Source: Mucilaginibacter pallidiroseus (lineage in GTDB: Bacteria > Bacteroidota > Bacteroidia > Sphingobacteriales > Sphingobacteriaceae). From it: DNA of 64,000 nt. The notes beneath the pieces are model-generated. The model ran no database searches. It was given only the letters and a program-made list of their open reading frames with translations, and was not told the origin of the DNA. The DNA is taken from the NCBI RefSeq assembly GCF_007846085.1, contig NZ_VOEJ01000002.1:310001-374000 (forward strand). Direction: 5' to 3'. Shown here piece after piece: positions 26,324 through 35,977 of the stretch. Both the position numbers and the translations under genes were made by a program. How positions within the stretch are numbered: the first letter of the stretch is position 1; each line of letters starts with the position of its first letter.

Positions 26324-28132
26324 ATGGCTTTAAACTTTCTGAAACACCGCTGGCAAAAAACATTACTGATATCTGTCGCATCATTACTGCTTATTATTGG
26401 CATTGGTGCACTATTCATTAATAAAATTGCCGAGCCTATATTATCCAACAAACTTAAAGAGGGTATTTTAAAAGGAACCGACAGCCTTTATAGCATTAAC
26501 TTTAGCGACGCTGATGTGAGCATCCTGCAGGGCAGGGTAAAGCTCTACGATGTGTCGCTCAATGCAGATAAAACTGTACTCGACCAATTGAAAAAGCAGG
26601 GCAAGCTACCCGAGCGTGTTTACGCATTAAAAGTAAAAAGCCTTGACATAAGCGGGCTAACCTTTGTTAAATTTTACTTGCACAAGGAGCTGGGTGTAGG
26701 CGAAATTACCGTTAAAGACCCAAGCGTAGTGTTAAGCCGATACGCCAATAAAAAAGATGCATCACCCAAGGACGACCGCCCACTTTACGACAAGATAAAA
26801 AAGGACATACAATCCTTGCATGTTGATAAGATCAAGCTGGTTAACGGCAATTATACTATTCATAATTATACACAGGCCAAGCCGACCAAATCTGTATTAA
26901 ATAGAGTGAACGTTGAGGCGAGTAACCTGCTTATTGATTCGACTACCCGTAACGACACTACACGGGTACTATTTTGTAAAGACATTGACCTGAGCTTACG
27001 CAACTATTTCGCGCGTTCGGCAACCGGACTGTATACTTACAAAGTACGTTCTGCAAGATTATCAATCCGTAAATCACAACTTGATATTGCCGGTATTGAC
27101 CTGATACCGGTTGCATACCCTACCTTTTTTGCAAAAAGCAAAGGCGACCGTTTTACCCTGCACCTTGACAGTGTTAAACTTGCAAATTTTGATTACCAAA
27201 GCTACCGTGACGATAAAAGCCTACTTGCGGGCAAGCTTACCTTATACAAGGGTTATTTTGAGGTGATGAGTAATTATAACGGGCAGGTACAAGCCACAAA
27301 CAGGATTGTTACCTTCCCTCACTGGGCGCTGCAAAATCAAATTAAGGATGCAATTAATATTGACACACTTGTAATAAAAAACCTCGATGTTGCCTACAAG
27401 GAACGTGGTGGCACGTCTTTAAAAATGGGCGTGGTAAAGTTTGATAATACAAGCGGCCGTATCCTGAATATTACCAATAACAAAAAGCTTATCAGCCAAA
27501 ATAATAACTGCGCGGCTTCGCTTACAACATATTTTATGGGCAAGGGCAGGCTGAATATAAACTTCAATTTTAGACTTGGCGACCCGCTTTTTGGCTACAA
27601 TTTTAAGGGGCACCTGGCACCTTTGGATATGGCAGTGGCCAATCCTGCTACCATACCGTTATCGATGGTGAGAATAGTTCAGGGACGGGTAAAAAGTTTG
27701 GACTTTGCCATAACAGGCAATAAAGATATTTCTACCGGCAAAGTTAATTTCCTTTACAATAATCTTAAGGTTGATGTATTGCGGAAGGATGATGAAAAGG
27801 GCTATACCAAGAGGTCAATACTTTCATTTCTGGCAGGTTCGCTGGTTATTAAAGAAAATAATCCGGATAACCCCGGCGAAACCCCGCGCGAAGCCAAGGT
27901 AATCTTAAAGCGTCCCTGGAATTACCCTTTCTTTAAAACCGTGTGGCTATCTGTACTTAACGGCATTAAACCTATAGCCGGGGCTGGGGATACAAAAGAA
28001 GATCTAAAACTCAATAAAAACCTAAGCGAAAAGGATCGCAAGAAAAAAGAAAAGGAATTGAAAAGAGCCGAAGAAAAGAAAAAGGAAGAGGAAGAAAAGC
28101 AGCGCGAGAAGCTAAAGGAAAAGAAGAGTTAG
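26324..28132 (+). CDS. AsmA/TamB-like membrane-anchored protein
   Basis: This 602-residue protein has one N-terminal membrane helix (about residues 13-32, [19 protein letters not shown]) followed by a long periplasmic region. Its pattern ([42 protein letters not shown]) is that of the repeating beta-groove proteins of the AsmA/DUF748 type, which bridge membranes and are linked to lipid transport. The last 35 residues are almost purely Lys/Glu (a charged coil). It is a single gene divergent from miaB and convergent with sprA. No finer function can be read. Confidence 0.75.
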   Translation: MALNFLKHRWQKTLLISVASLLLIIGIGALFINKIAEPILSNKLKEGILKGTDSLYSINFSDADVSILQGRVKLYDVSLNADKTVLDQLKKQGKLPERVYALKVKSLDISGLTFVKFYLHKELGVGEITVKDPSVVLSRYANKKDASPKDDRPLYDKIKKDIQSLHVDKIKLVNGNYTIHNYTQAKPTKSVLNRVNVEASNLLIDSTTRNDTTRVLFCKDIDLSLRNYFARSATGLYTYKVRSARLSIRKSQLDIAGIDLIPVAYPTFFAKSKGDRFTLHLDSVKLANFDYQSYRDDKSLLAGKLTLYKGYFEVMSNYNGQVQATNRIVTFPHWALQNQIKDAINIDTLVIKNLDVAYKERGGTSLKMGVVKFDNTSGRILNITNNKKLISQNNNCAASLTTYFMGKGRLNINFNFRLGDPLFGYNFKGHLAPLDMAVANPATIPLSMVRIVQGRVKSLDFAITGNKDISTGKVNFLYNNLKVDVLRKDDEKGYTKRSILSFLAGSLVIKENNPDNPGETPREAKVILKRPWNYPFFKTVWLSVLNGIKPIAGAGDTKEDLKLNKNLSEKDRKKKEKELKRAEEKKKEEEEKQREKLKEKKS

Positions 28133-28178
28133 CAAGATTATACATTGCGCTCATCTGGGACGAGTGCTTAATATCTTT

Positions 28179-28194
28179 TTGCGTTTGAACGCAA
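28179..28194. repeat. Perfect palindrome between convergent genes
   Basis: TTGCGTT-TG-AACGCAA lies between the AsmA-like gene and the end of sprA. It is preceded by a T-run on the plus strand, which on the minus strand becomes an A-run after the stem. It may be part of a weak terminator; that is not certain. Confidence 0.4.
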
Positions 28195-28197
28195 GCT

Positions 28198-31100
28198 CTA
28201 CTGCAAAAACAACTTCAGGTTGATACCAAACTGCGTAAAGGCCGTGTTGAATGTTTGCGAAGTGTATGGCTTAGTGATGTTGCTATCGTAAAACAGGTTT
28301 AGATTGAAACGCTGGTTAATCATGTAGTCCATAGATGGGCGCATGGTTATGTTTTTAGACCCTGACGATATTTCGGCTCCCTCCACATCGGCACGATAAA
28401 TAAGCGTTTTGTTGTCTCGCACGGCAACGTCAAGCTTGAAAGTAACATCGTTATTTTGGCGGCCACGTGTAGCGAATAAACCAAAAGGCATCCTGAAATT
28501 TTTAGGGCGGTAACCAAAGCCGAACACCATTATATTTTCGTTTTGCTGGGCAAGCTGGCTGTTTAGTAAGCTTAGGCTTAGGCCACGTGTTCTTCGGTAC
28601 TCAAAATTGGCGGTCATGCTGTTACGGAAACGCATATCCAGGCCAAACAAAGGCGCAAACTGTTCAAATACACTTATCTGTGAGAACTGGTAATACGGCA
28701 AAAAGTTATTATTGATATCCCTTGTTGCAACACCGCCATTAACTTCCTGGTATTGCAGCAAGGTTGTGTAACCGTTTACGTTGTAGGTAGAGCGGTAACG
28801 GTGGGTAAGATCAACCGTCTCGAAAAACTCTTTTAATAGCGGCATCTTGGCCAGGCCACGATAGGTGATGTCCCAGTTTGGTATTGGCGTGCTCGGGAAC
28901 TGGGTTAGGCTGATAGTATTTGCATCCTTACCTGAGTATGCCGCTAAAAACGCCGGCACCAAAACGTTTTGAGCACTTGGCCCGTACCCATCGGCAAAGC
29001 CATTTGCACCCGCGCCAGAGTTTGGATTGCCCTGCCCAAGCCTTTGTGAGATAATAGCCCGGTTATCTAAAAACTTTTGGAATGTAGGTGATGAATTATT
29101 TATCCCTCCCGATTTTACAAACGATGTAGCCAGCGTTAAAAATGAAATGCTGTATGTTCCTGTTGTTACCGGACTCAGGTTTTCGATATTGCCGGAAGAC
29201 GGCGAGTACTTGAAGTTGGTAGAATAGTTGCGATCCTGCAGGCGGGTTGCTATCAGCTGTATGCGCAAATCACTGAAAGGCTCAATAACACTCCGCAGGT
29301 TTATATCTTCATTAAAGCTTTTTACATACAACTGGTTTTGTAGTGTATCGGTTGTTATCCAGCCATTGGCAACAGCTCGGTTGCGTATATCAGCCTGGCT
29401 GCCCAGCAAAAAGCCTAAGCCCGGCGCGTCGTAAGTTAAGTCCTGCCCAAACAAATTTGACTTTGGTAAATAACCGGGTAAATACGTTCCCTCGGTGCGG
29501 GTGTAAGTACCGCTTATGGTTTTTACAGATGTTAACATGCCCAACAGAAACTTACCTGCCCCGCCCTTTTCATCCCTGCCACCGCGACGAAGTGCCTTAA
29601 ACTTATTGTAAAGCGTTGTAAAAGTAAGCGTTGGGTTAAGCTGTATACTGCGCGAGTTTTGGATGGTGTTACCTACGTTGTAATCAGCATTGTTAATGGC
29701 GAACTCCGGCTGGGTTTGCCAGTTAAAATGGGTACTGTAACGCGTGATCAGGGCTGTCCAATCAAGGCCGGGTATCTTGTGTATTGGCGTGGTATAATTA
29801 ACGTTTAAAGTGTGATTATAGTTGGTGGTGCGCCCCAGTTTCCATAGGTTTTGCCAAAGGGTATCACGCTTTAGTCCGTTTAACCGCCCGGCAGGTTCAT
29901 CCACTACCGACAGGTTTGTAGCGTCGATATCCATCTGCAGTGATTTGGATAAGTTCCAACCAATACCGTAAACCCGCGTAATATTGAAGTTTTTGTTGAA
30001 GCTGGTTGGAATAGGTATGTAGTTATTAGGGTCGTTGTTACGCAGGGTATTTTCCGAATAAAACCTATCAAAATTAATGCTGAAGTTTAACCTTGACGGC
30101 AATATGCTGAAGTTAAAATCACGGGCAAGGGCAAGCAGGTTACTCTTAATGATCTTCTCGAACGGTGAGTAATATTTAGGCTGATTAGTGTAATTATAGG
30201 CCAACGCCACCCGGTAAGTTTTGGCCATATCGTTTTCCACGTTGAAATCGTGATGGCGGTATTCGGTATATGCATAGCTGGCAGCAAAGTTTTCGATATC
30301 CCATACATGCGGGGTAGCGGCAGGGTTGGTGCGCTCTTTATGCACGTTGGTAAAGTTTATGCTTTTACGTGTGGTATAGTCAATAGAAACATTTTTGATC
30401 GAATCTCTGGCTTTTGCCGTCGGCGCGGCAGCCAGTGTTTTCTTTAGCTCCACATCGGGCGATGCTGGATCAAATTGCGGCGTGCTTACCTGGGTAGATA
30501 CATTGATATAGGCAGGTATGCGCAACCCAGCCTTCTCCGGGAAAAACTTACCAAGCTCCACACTGCCCGATACGTCAACCACCTGGTTATCGCTTCGATT
30601 ACGCTCATTCACGCGCGAATCCAGTGATCCAAAACCAATGGTGCTTTTACTACCGGCAACGGTTATGTTACCAAAGTCGGCCAGTGCGGCATCAAGGCGG
30701 GCAGTTGCAGCCCATCCGCCACGTTGGTCAAAATCGGTAAGGCGCAATTCGTCAAACCAAACCGTACCACTTTTTTCAATACCATCATCGCCAGGGTTGG
30801 TTGGCCGGTATGGGTTGCGCACACCAAGCATTATGGCACGCAGGCGGCTCAAGTCGGGCTGGCCTTTTATGGTTACTTTGTAAGTACCATCCGTGTAAAT
30901 AAATGGTACGGTAAACGGCCAGGGCTGTCCATTAAGTTTTGCATTGTTACGTGCCAGCTTAGCTGTTGTAAGCAGGTCGAGTTGTAAATTAAGTTCGTTA
31001 GCCGCCGGCCATATTGCATCCGCATCACGGGTACCGGGCTGGGTTATATACAGCGGCAATTCATACTCGTAATAGTTATCAATATAATCTACACCCAGGC

Positions 31101-34100
31101 GCACAAATGCATTCAGGTCCTTGTCGCGCAGTTGCTCACCCTCAGCATGTATAAACATCTGGATCTTTTTGTAAGATCGCAGATCGTTATAAAACGTACG
31201 GAATGCTGCTCTCGAATAACCGTCCCGCAGGTTGGTTACTTTCAGCGCTAACGATTGCTCGTTAAGCTGGCTATTGGTTTGCAGGTTATTGTAATTGCGC
31301 TGGCGATTAATACCCGGCGGCACCACGTAAGGCACAGGTGTACGGTTACCGTTTTCCTCGATATTTACCGCCTGTACATCAAGAGTTGAGTTATCTAAAG
31401 CAGGGTTTGGAATGGCAGGATCGGCTATGACATTAAGCGGGTTATTTTCCGCATTGAATGATCGCCATTCGCCACGCACCAACTGCAAAGTAGCAAAGCG
31501 GATAACGGAGGTATCGGCAAAGTTAGTCATGAACATACGCATAAAGCGGATGGCCTTGAAATCCTGTATGTTGCCTACCTTTGATGCATAATCATTAATC
31601 GGGATCCTGAATTGGTACCAAGTAACCGGCTGGGTGGTACCATTGGCCAGCTTTACGTTTGACGTTACCTTATCGGCAATAAAGTTTTGCCCTACCACAA
31701 AATCCTGCGGACGAACGGATACGCGGTATTGGAAATACTCATCCGTTTGGCTCATGTTATTATCGCGGTTGATATCCTCGCCATCGGGCAGTGAGGTAGA
31801 CGCCGAAGTTTGCAAACCCAGCTCAGCCTGCGATTGCTCGGCTGTTTTGGAGTTACCCTCGGTTCCGTTGTAACGGCTGTAACGCTCCATAATGCCTGCC
31901 CGTGCCTGGTCAAGCTCAGGCCCCTGATAGTAGCGATAATTATCAGACGATGGATCGGCAGTAAAGCTTTGTGCTACCTGCGGGCTGGTTACCGCCTGCA
32001 CCTGTTGTACAACATTGGCAAACTTGGTGCGCTCGTCGGCATCATTAATACCATCCAAACCTATATCCTGTAATGTACGGGCGGCGGGGTCATTGTCAAA
32101 TGCATTGATAACCGGTTGCAGTTTTGATACACGACCCCAAACCGTTTCGTCTGTTTTATCGGTACTGCCATCAACAGGCAGGCCGTTTTCAAGGCTCTTA
32201 CGGCCGTCTTTTAAGATATCTTCAGATATGCTACCCAAGTTAAAGTATAAATCACCACCCTGCGAGTTTGGCTTGTAAATAAACGGATCCATCATCCAAA
32301 ACTCGATGTAGCCCACATTCAACGATTCAAAATCGTTTGATTCCAGCTTGCGGAAGATACCACCCCACCGGTTGCGCGGATTTTGCAGCGTACCATCGGC
32401 GTTGAGGCCGGTAGTGGTATAGTTGTAAGGCCCACGTTGCATTGGGTAATAAGCAAGGTTGAGCGTAGGTAACATGAGCGGCTGGCCGGTTACCGACTGC
32501 CTGTATGGAAACACCTCCTGCTCTATAATCTGCCTTACGTAGTGGTTAGAAAGCTCGGCCCTTGATACCGGGACAGTGCCCGAATTAGTATAAAATATAG
32601 GGTCGATATTGTAAAACGCCAGGCGGGCACGGTTGTAGCCGTAGCTTAAATCATTAAACAACTGCGCCTCGCTAAACATTTGCGGTGTACCCGCAATTTG
32701 CCAGTTGGCAAAGCTTTTAATATCTATAACGGTACGGCTGTTCTCAAAATCATCAAGGTATGATGTTCCCTTTTTTGATCCCGCAAAGTTCAACGCTCCC
32801 GGCGTACCCGGCATCAGCTGCGCAAACTCTCCGCTAAAATTTATAGTGGATGGAGCCTTGGTATTGATAAAAGGAATCCTGTCCACCAGTCGCGTTAACC
32901 AGCGCGACTCGGTGCTGTAGTTAACATCAAATCCCCATATAGTATTGGAGATTGACTCGTCGCCAACAACTTCGTTTTGCGTGAGGGGCTGCTCTGTTAA
33001 GTGCATAATGGTTGCACCCAAAGCCAACTTAGGGTTAACCCGGTAATCGAACCGGCTACCTATTAATGATTTTTGCTGTACGCCAAACAACTCATTGTTC
33101 TCAATCTTGATATTTATTGGCTGGCCCGACGACAATATGGCCTGGTTAAGCATACGCAAACGGCCAGCACTGTAGTCGATAGTATAATCTGAACCCTCGG
33201 TTAACTTAAGCGCGCCCGCCGTTACCACCACCGATCCCTGCGGAATATTCACGGCATTTAACTGGTACTCCGAGCCACCGGTAGATGAGTAAGTTCCTTT
33301 GATGAGATACCTGTTTAGCTTAGGGAAAAATTGCTGGGCAATAGTTTTGAGTGAGTCGTAAAGCGGCTGATACGTATAACGGTTAACCAAGTCCGTTTCA
33401 GCAGGGGTGAACTGCCGGGCCAGGTCGCTGCCGAAAGGCTCAATCACAGGAAACATAATCCGGCCCTGTTGCGAGTCGATAGTAATACCTTCCAGGAAAT
33501 CGAAGAAACCATCGGGCCTTTTATCATTTTGCTGATCAAGGTTATCGACGCCTGTAAGCTGCATCCAGCGCTTACTGGCTGTGTTCTGCCCCTCGTCCAT
33601 TATCGTTTTTTCGATGCCCGATTTGTCATCCAACCGGCTCACGTTTAGTCTGAAGTTATTAGGGCTGATCTGGAAAGCACCTAAGGAATAGATGTTTTTC
33701 ATCATCAGATCCCAGGTTGGCAGGTTGGTTTTAAGCAATTCGTTCTTCAGCAACTTTACAAATAGCGATTTTGGGTTGGCCGGGTCAACAGCCACATCGC
33801 TCGAAAACTCGCCCACCTGGAAGGTTTGCCCATTGTATGAGTATTGGTAGGCCACCGCCAGCACCTCGTCATTATTCATGGGGTAATTAAGAGATATATA
33901 ACCCAATTGCGGATGCAGCGTAAACTCCTTATCGGTTAGCTTACGTGCATAGGTAAGTTTGGCATAGTTATCTGTGCTGCCCGTGCTCCTGAAGTAGTTT
34001 GCAACATCATTAGAGTTGGTTTGGCGCACGCCCGCGGGCAGGTTAGCCAATAAGTTGTTTGATTGCTGGCTAAAGCCCGGCCCCTGAAAACCGGCGGGCA

Positions 34101-35367
34101 GACCGCTAAAGCCGCCACCGCCTTGTATAAGCGTAGTATTGTAAGGCCTGTTTTCACCCAGATCCAGGAAGGCTAAGATATCTCTCGAATCGGCAACTAC
34201 GTTACTGCGGTTGGTTGTCCAAACCTCAATTTTAGTAATATTAATGCTCGAGCTGATGATTGGGATATTGGCCAATGCCCGGTTGTAATTGTTCCGGAAA
34301 TATTGCGATAAAAAGAAGTGCCTGTTGGCCTCGTAATCGGCAGCGGTAATGTTGATGTTGCCCTGTTGCGCGCCACTACCCGGCACTATGGTAATATTCT
34401 TCGACTCCGACCGCTGTTGAGAAAATATACTGGTTATATCAAGGTTGCCAAACTTAAGCTTGGTTTTGATACCGAATAATGCCTGGCTCCCGTTAATAAG
34501 CGTAGTATTTAACGGCATGCTTACCGTACCCGCTTCAATTTTTTGAATAATTTCGTCGGCGTGGCCGGTGTAATCAAGCTTTATCTGGTTATCAAACTGA
34601 AACTGGGCCTCGGTATTGTAATTGGTTGTGATCTTCAGCTTATCACCAATATTACCGGTTACGTTAAGCTGTATACGCTGATCAAAATTAAAGTTGAACT
34701 GCTTGCGCTGGCGGGTATTGAATAAAGGGTTCTCGTTGGTATTTACCTGACCGGCCAAAATCATTTCGGCCGATCCCTGCGGACGGATATCAATAACCGA
34801 GCTGCCAAAAATCTGTTCGAACGTTTTGCTGCGCACTTTTATCTGCGGCACAAACCCTTCCTGTTGCGACTCATAAGCGTAATTATCCGCAAGTTGCTGG
34901 AAATAGCCACGCTGTATACTCTTGCGCTGCAGCGCCAGGTACTCATCAAACGTCAGATATCGCGGAGCACGGTAAAACAGATTGCCCAGTTTTTCGTATA
35001 GTATATAGCGGTTTGTAAGCGGGTCGTATTCTATAGTGCGGCTCAGGCCCGGCGGGTCGGCATTAAACAAACCCTCACGTGCCATTTGGTTGCGTGTACG
35101 GTTAAGCCTCAGCGGCGCATTGGTACGCATACTGTCGCGCCGCACAGGTTTTGCAGGTGATGTATCACGCCTTACCTGCGATGTGTTGGTTGCCCGGGGT
35201 TTGCGTATTGCAGGCGGAACCGTATTATTACCAAGGGGGCTTTGCGGCGACTGCGGCGTGTTTGGCTGCTGTGGCTGAGACACTTGCGCGCGTACTTCCC
35301 CTACCCCGCAAAAAGCAGTAAGAAGTAGCATACCTATAAAAATTATATAAGTAGAGAGTTTAGTCAA
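28198..35367 (-). CDS. sprA: Cell-surface protein SprA, translocon of the type IX secretion system
   Basis: At 2389 residues this matches the giant outer-membrane barrel SprA (Sov) that forms the export pore of the type IX secretion system and is needed for gliding in many Bacteroidota. It has an N-terminal signal peptide (FIGMLLLTAFCGVGEVRA), then a Pro/Gln/Arg-rich linker. Family segments include FNFNFDQRIQLNVTGNIGDK, KLGNLFYRAPRYLTFDEYL, GTSYLDDFENSRTVIDI and SGTVWFDELRLTDFDQRGGW. It ends with alternating beta strands of the barrel. It lies downstream of ruvA and maeB, as in many relatives. No frameshift was seen across 7 kb. Confidence 0.97.
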   Translation of the reverse strand: MTKLSTYIIFIGMLLLTAFCGVGEVRAQVSQPQQPNTPQSPQSPLGNNTVPPAIRKPRATNTSQVRRDTSPAKPVRRDSMRTNAPLRLNRTRNQMAREGLFNADPPGLSRTIEYDPLTNRYILYEKLGNLFYRAPRYLTFDEYLALQRKSIQRGYFQQLADNYAYESQQEGFVPQIKVRSKTFEQIFGSSVIDIRPQGSAEMILAGQVNTNENPLFNTRQRKQFNFNFDQRIQLNVTGNIGDKLKITTNYNTEAQFQFDNQIKLDYTGHADEIIQKIEAGTVSMPLNTTLINGSQALFGIKTKLKFGNLDITSIFSQQRSESKNITIVPGSGAQQGNINITAADYEANRHFFLSQYFRNNYNRALANIPIISSSINITKIEVWTTNRSNVVADSRDILAFLDLGENRPYNTTLIQGGGGFSGLPAGFQGPGFSQQSNNLLANLPAGVRQTNSNDVANYFRSTGSTDNYAKLTYARKLTDKEFTLHPQLGYISLNYPMNNDEVLAVAYQYSYNGQTFQVGEFSSDVAVDPANPKSLFVKLLKNELLKTNLPTWDLMMKNIYSLGAFQISPNNFRLNVSRLDDKSGIEKTIMDEGQNTASKRWMQLTGVDNLDQQNDKRPDGFFDFLEGITIDSQQGRIMFPVIEPFGSDLARQFTPAETDLVNRYTYQPLYDSLKTIAQQFFPKLNRYLIKGTYSSTGGSEYQLNAVNIPQGSVVVTAGALKLTEGSDYTIDYSAGRLRMLNQAILSSGQPINIKIENNELFGVQQKSLIGSRFDYRVNPKLALGATIMHLTEQPLTQNEVVGDESISNTIWGFDVNYSTESRWLTRLVDRIPFINTKAPSTINFSGEFAQLMPGTPGALNFAGSKKGTSYLDDFENSRTVIDIKSFANWQIAGTPQMFSEAQLFNDLSYGYNRARLAFYNIDPIFYTNSGTVPVSRAELSNHYVRQIIEQEVFPYRQSVTGQPLMLPTLNLAYYPMQRGPYNYTTTGLNADGTLQNPRNRWGGIFRKLESNDFESLNVGYIEFWMMDPFIYKPNSQGGDLYFNLGSISEDILKDGRKSLENGLPVDGSTDKTDETVWGRVSKLQPVINAFDNDPAARTLQDIGLDGINDADERTKFANVVQQVQAVTSPQVAQSFTADPSSDNYRYYQGPELDQARAGIMERYSRYNGTEGNSKTAEQSQAELGLQTSASTSLPDGEDINRDNNMSQTDEYFQYRVSVRPQDFVVGQNFIADKVTSNVKLANGTTQPVTWYQFRIPINDYASKVGNIQDFKAIRFMRMFMTNFADTSVIRFATLQLVRGEWRSFNAENNPLNVIADPAIPNPALDNSTLDVQAVNIEENGNRTPVPYVVPPGINRQRNYNNLQTNSQLNEQSLALKVTNLRDGYSRAAFRTFYNDLRSYKKIQMFIHAEGEQLRDKDLNAFVRLGVDYIDNYYEYELPLYITQPGTRDADAIWPAANELNLQLDLLTTAKLARNNAKLNGQPWPFTVPFIYTDGTYKVTIKGQPDLSRLRAIMLGVRNPYRPTNPGDDGIEKSGTVWFDELRLTDFDQRGGWAATARLDAALADFGNITVAGSKSTIGFGSLDSRVNERNRSDNQVVDVSGSVELGKFFPEKAGLRIPAYINVSTQVSTPQFDPASPDVELKKTLAAAPTAKARDSIKNVSIDYTTRKSINFTNVHKERTNPAATPHVWDIENFAASYAYTEYRHHDFNVENDMAKTYRVALAYNYTNQPKYYSPFEKIIKSNLLALARDFNFSILPSRLNFSINFDRFYSENTLRNNDPNNYIPIPTSFNKNFNITRVYGIGWNLSKSLQMDIDATNLSVVDEPAGRLNGLKRDTLWQNLWKLGRTTNYNHTLNVNYTTPIHKIPGLDWTALITRYSTHFNWQTQPEFAINNADYNVGNTIQNSRSIQLNPTLTFTTLYNKFKALRRGGRDEKGGAGKFLLGMLTSVKTISGTYTRTEGTYLPGYLPKSNLFGQDLTYDAPGLGFLLGSQADIRNRAVANGWITTDTLQNQLYVKSFNEDINLRSVIEPFSDLRIQLIATRLQDRNYSTNFKYSPSSGNIENLSPVTTGTYSISFLTLATSFVKSGGINNSSPTFQKFLDNRAIISQRLGQGNPNSGAGANGFADGYGPSAQNVLVPAFLAAYSGKDANTISLTQFPSTPIPNWDITYRGLAKMPLLKEFFETVDLTHRYRSTYNVNGYTTLLQYQEVNGGVATRDINNNFLPYYQFSQISVFEQFAPLFGLDMRFRNSMTANFEYRRTRGLSLSLLNSQLAQQNENIMVFGFGYRPKNFRMPFGLFATRGRQNNDVTFKLDVAVRDNKTLIYRADVEGAEISSGSKNITMRPSMDYMINQRFNLNLFYDSNITKPYTSQTFNTAFTQFGINLKLFLQ

Positions 35368-35372
35368 AGGGC

Positions 35373-35396
35373 CTTATAATTACATGTAATTATAAG
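35373..35396. promoter_or_regulatory. 24-bp perfect palindrome upstream of sprA
   Basis: The arms are CTTATAATTACA (35373-35384) and TGTAATTATAAG (35385-35396) with no spacer. It sits five bases before the sprA start codon and overlaps the ruvA stop. No T-run follows on either strand, so an operator or an RNA structure at the sprA start is likelier than a terminator. Confidence 0.6.
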
Positions 35397-35974
35397 CTTT
35401 TTAACGCAAATTTTATTAATTGTTCAACCGTTAAAACATCACTATTTTTTGCCATATGTTGCTCAATAACCTTCTCAGCGGCGTTTTTAGCAAAACCTAA
35501 GGTAACTAAAGCAGACAAAGCCTCTTCGCGCACAGTAGCATTTGCCGGGGCGGCAGTAAGGCTATCCGGGCCTTCTTTTTTAAGCTTATCCTGCAATTCA
35601 AGTATAACCCGCTGTGCAGATTTAGGGCCAATGCCTTTAATTTTTTGAATGGTGGCTACATTGCCCTGCACAATTGCGGCCTGTATTTCTGTTGGCGTTA
35701 TGGACGACAGCATCATGCGCCCGGTAGACGGGCCTATACCTGAGATAGACACTAGGTGCAGAAAAAGGCGGCGCTCGCCCTCATCGGCAAAGCCATAAAG
35801 GGTATGCGCATCCTCTTTAACGTGCAACCATACAAACAGCTTGCAGCGCTCGTGGCTGCCAAGCTGTGAGTATGTATTTAATGAAATATTGATATGATAG
35901 CCAACACCGCCGGCATCTATTACAACATAGGCGGGGCTTTTAAAGGCCAGTTTGCCATCAATATAATCGTACAT
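35390..35974 (-). CDS. ruvA: Holliday junction branch-migration protein RuvA
   Basis: The 194-residue subunit binds four-way junctions and loads the RuvB motor. The three domains are visible: the OB fold with GKLAFKSPAYVVIDAGGVGYHINIS, the two helix-hairpin-helix motifs (LVSISGIGPSTGRMML and IQKIKGIGPKSAQRVI), and the C-terminal RuvB-contact domain (REEALSALVTLGFAKNAAEKVI). The length is typical. It sits between maeB (3-base gap) and sprA (22-base gap), all on the minus strand. Confidence 0.97.
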   Translation of the reverse strand: MYDYIDGKLAFKSPAYVVIDAGGVGYHINISLNTYSQLGSHERCKLFVWLHVKEDAHTLYGFADEGERRLFLHLVSISGIGPSTGRMMLSSITPTEIQAAIVQGNVATIQKIKGIGPKSAQRVILELQDKLKKEGPDSLTAAPANATVREEALSALVTLGFAKNAAEKVIEQHMAKNSDVLTVEQLIKFALKSL

Positions 35975-35977
35975 AAT

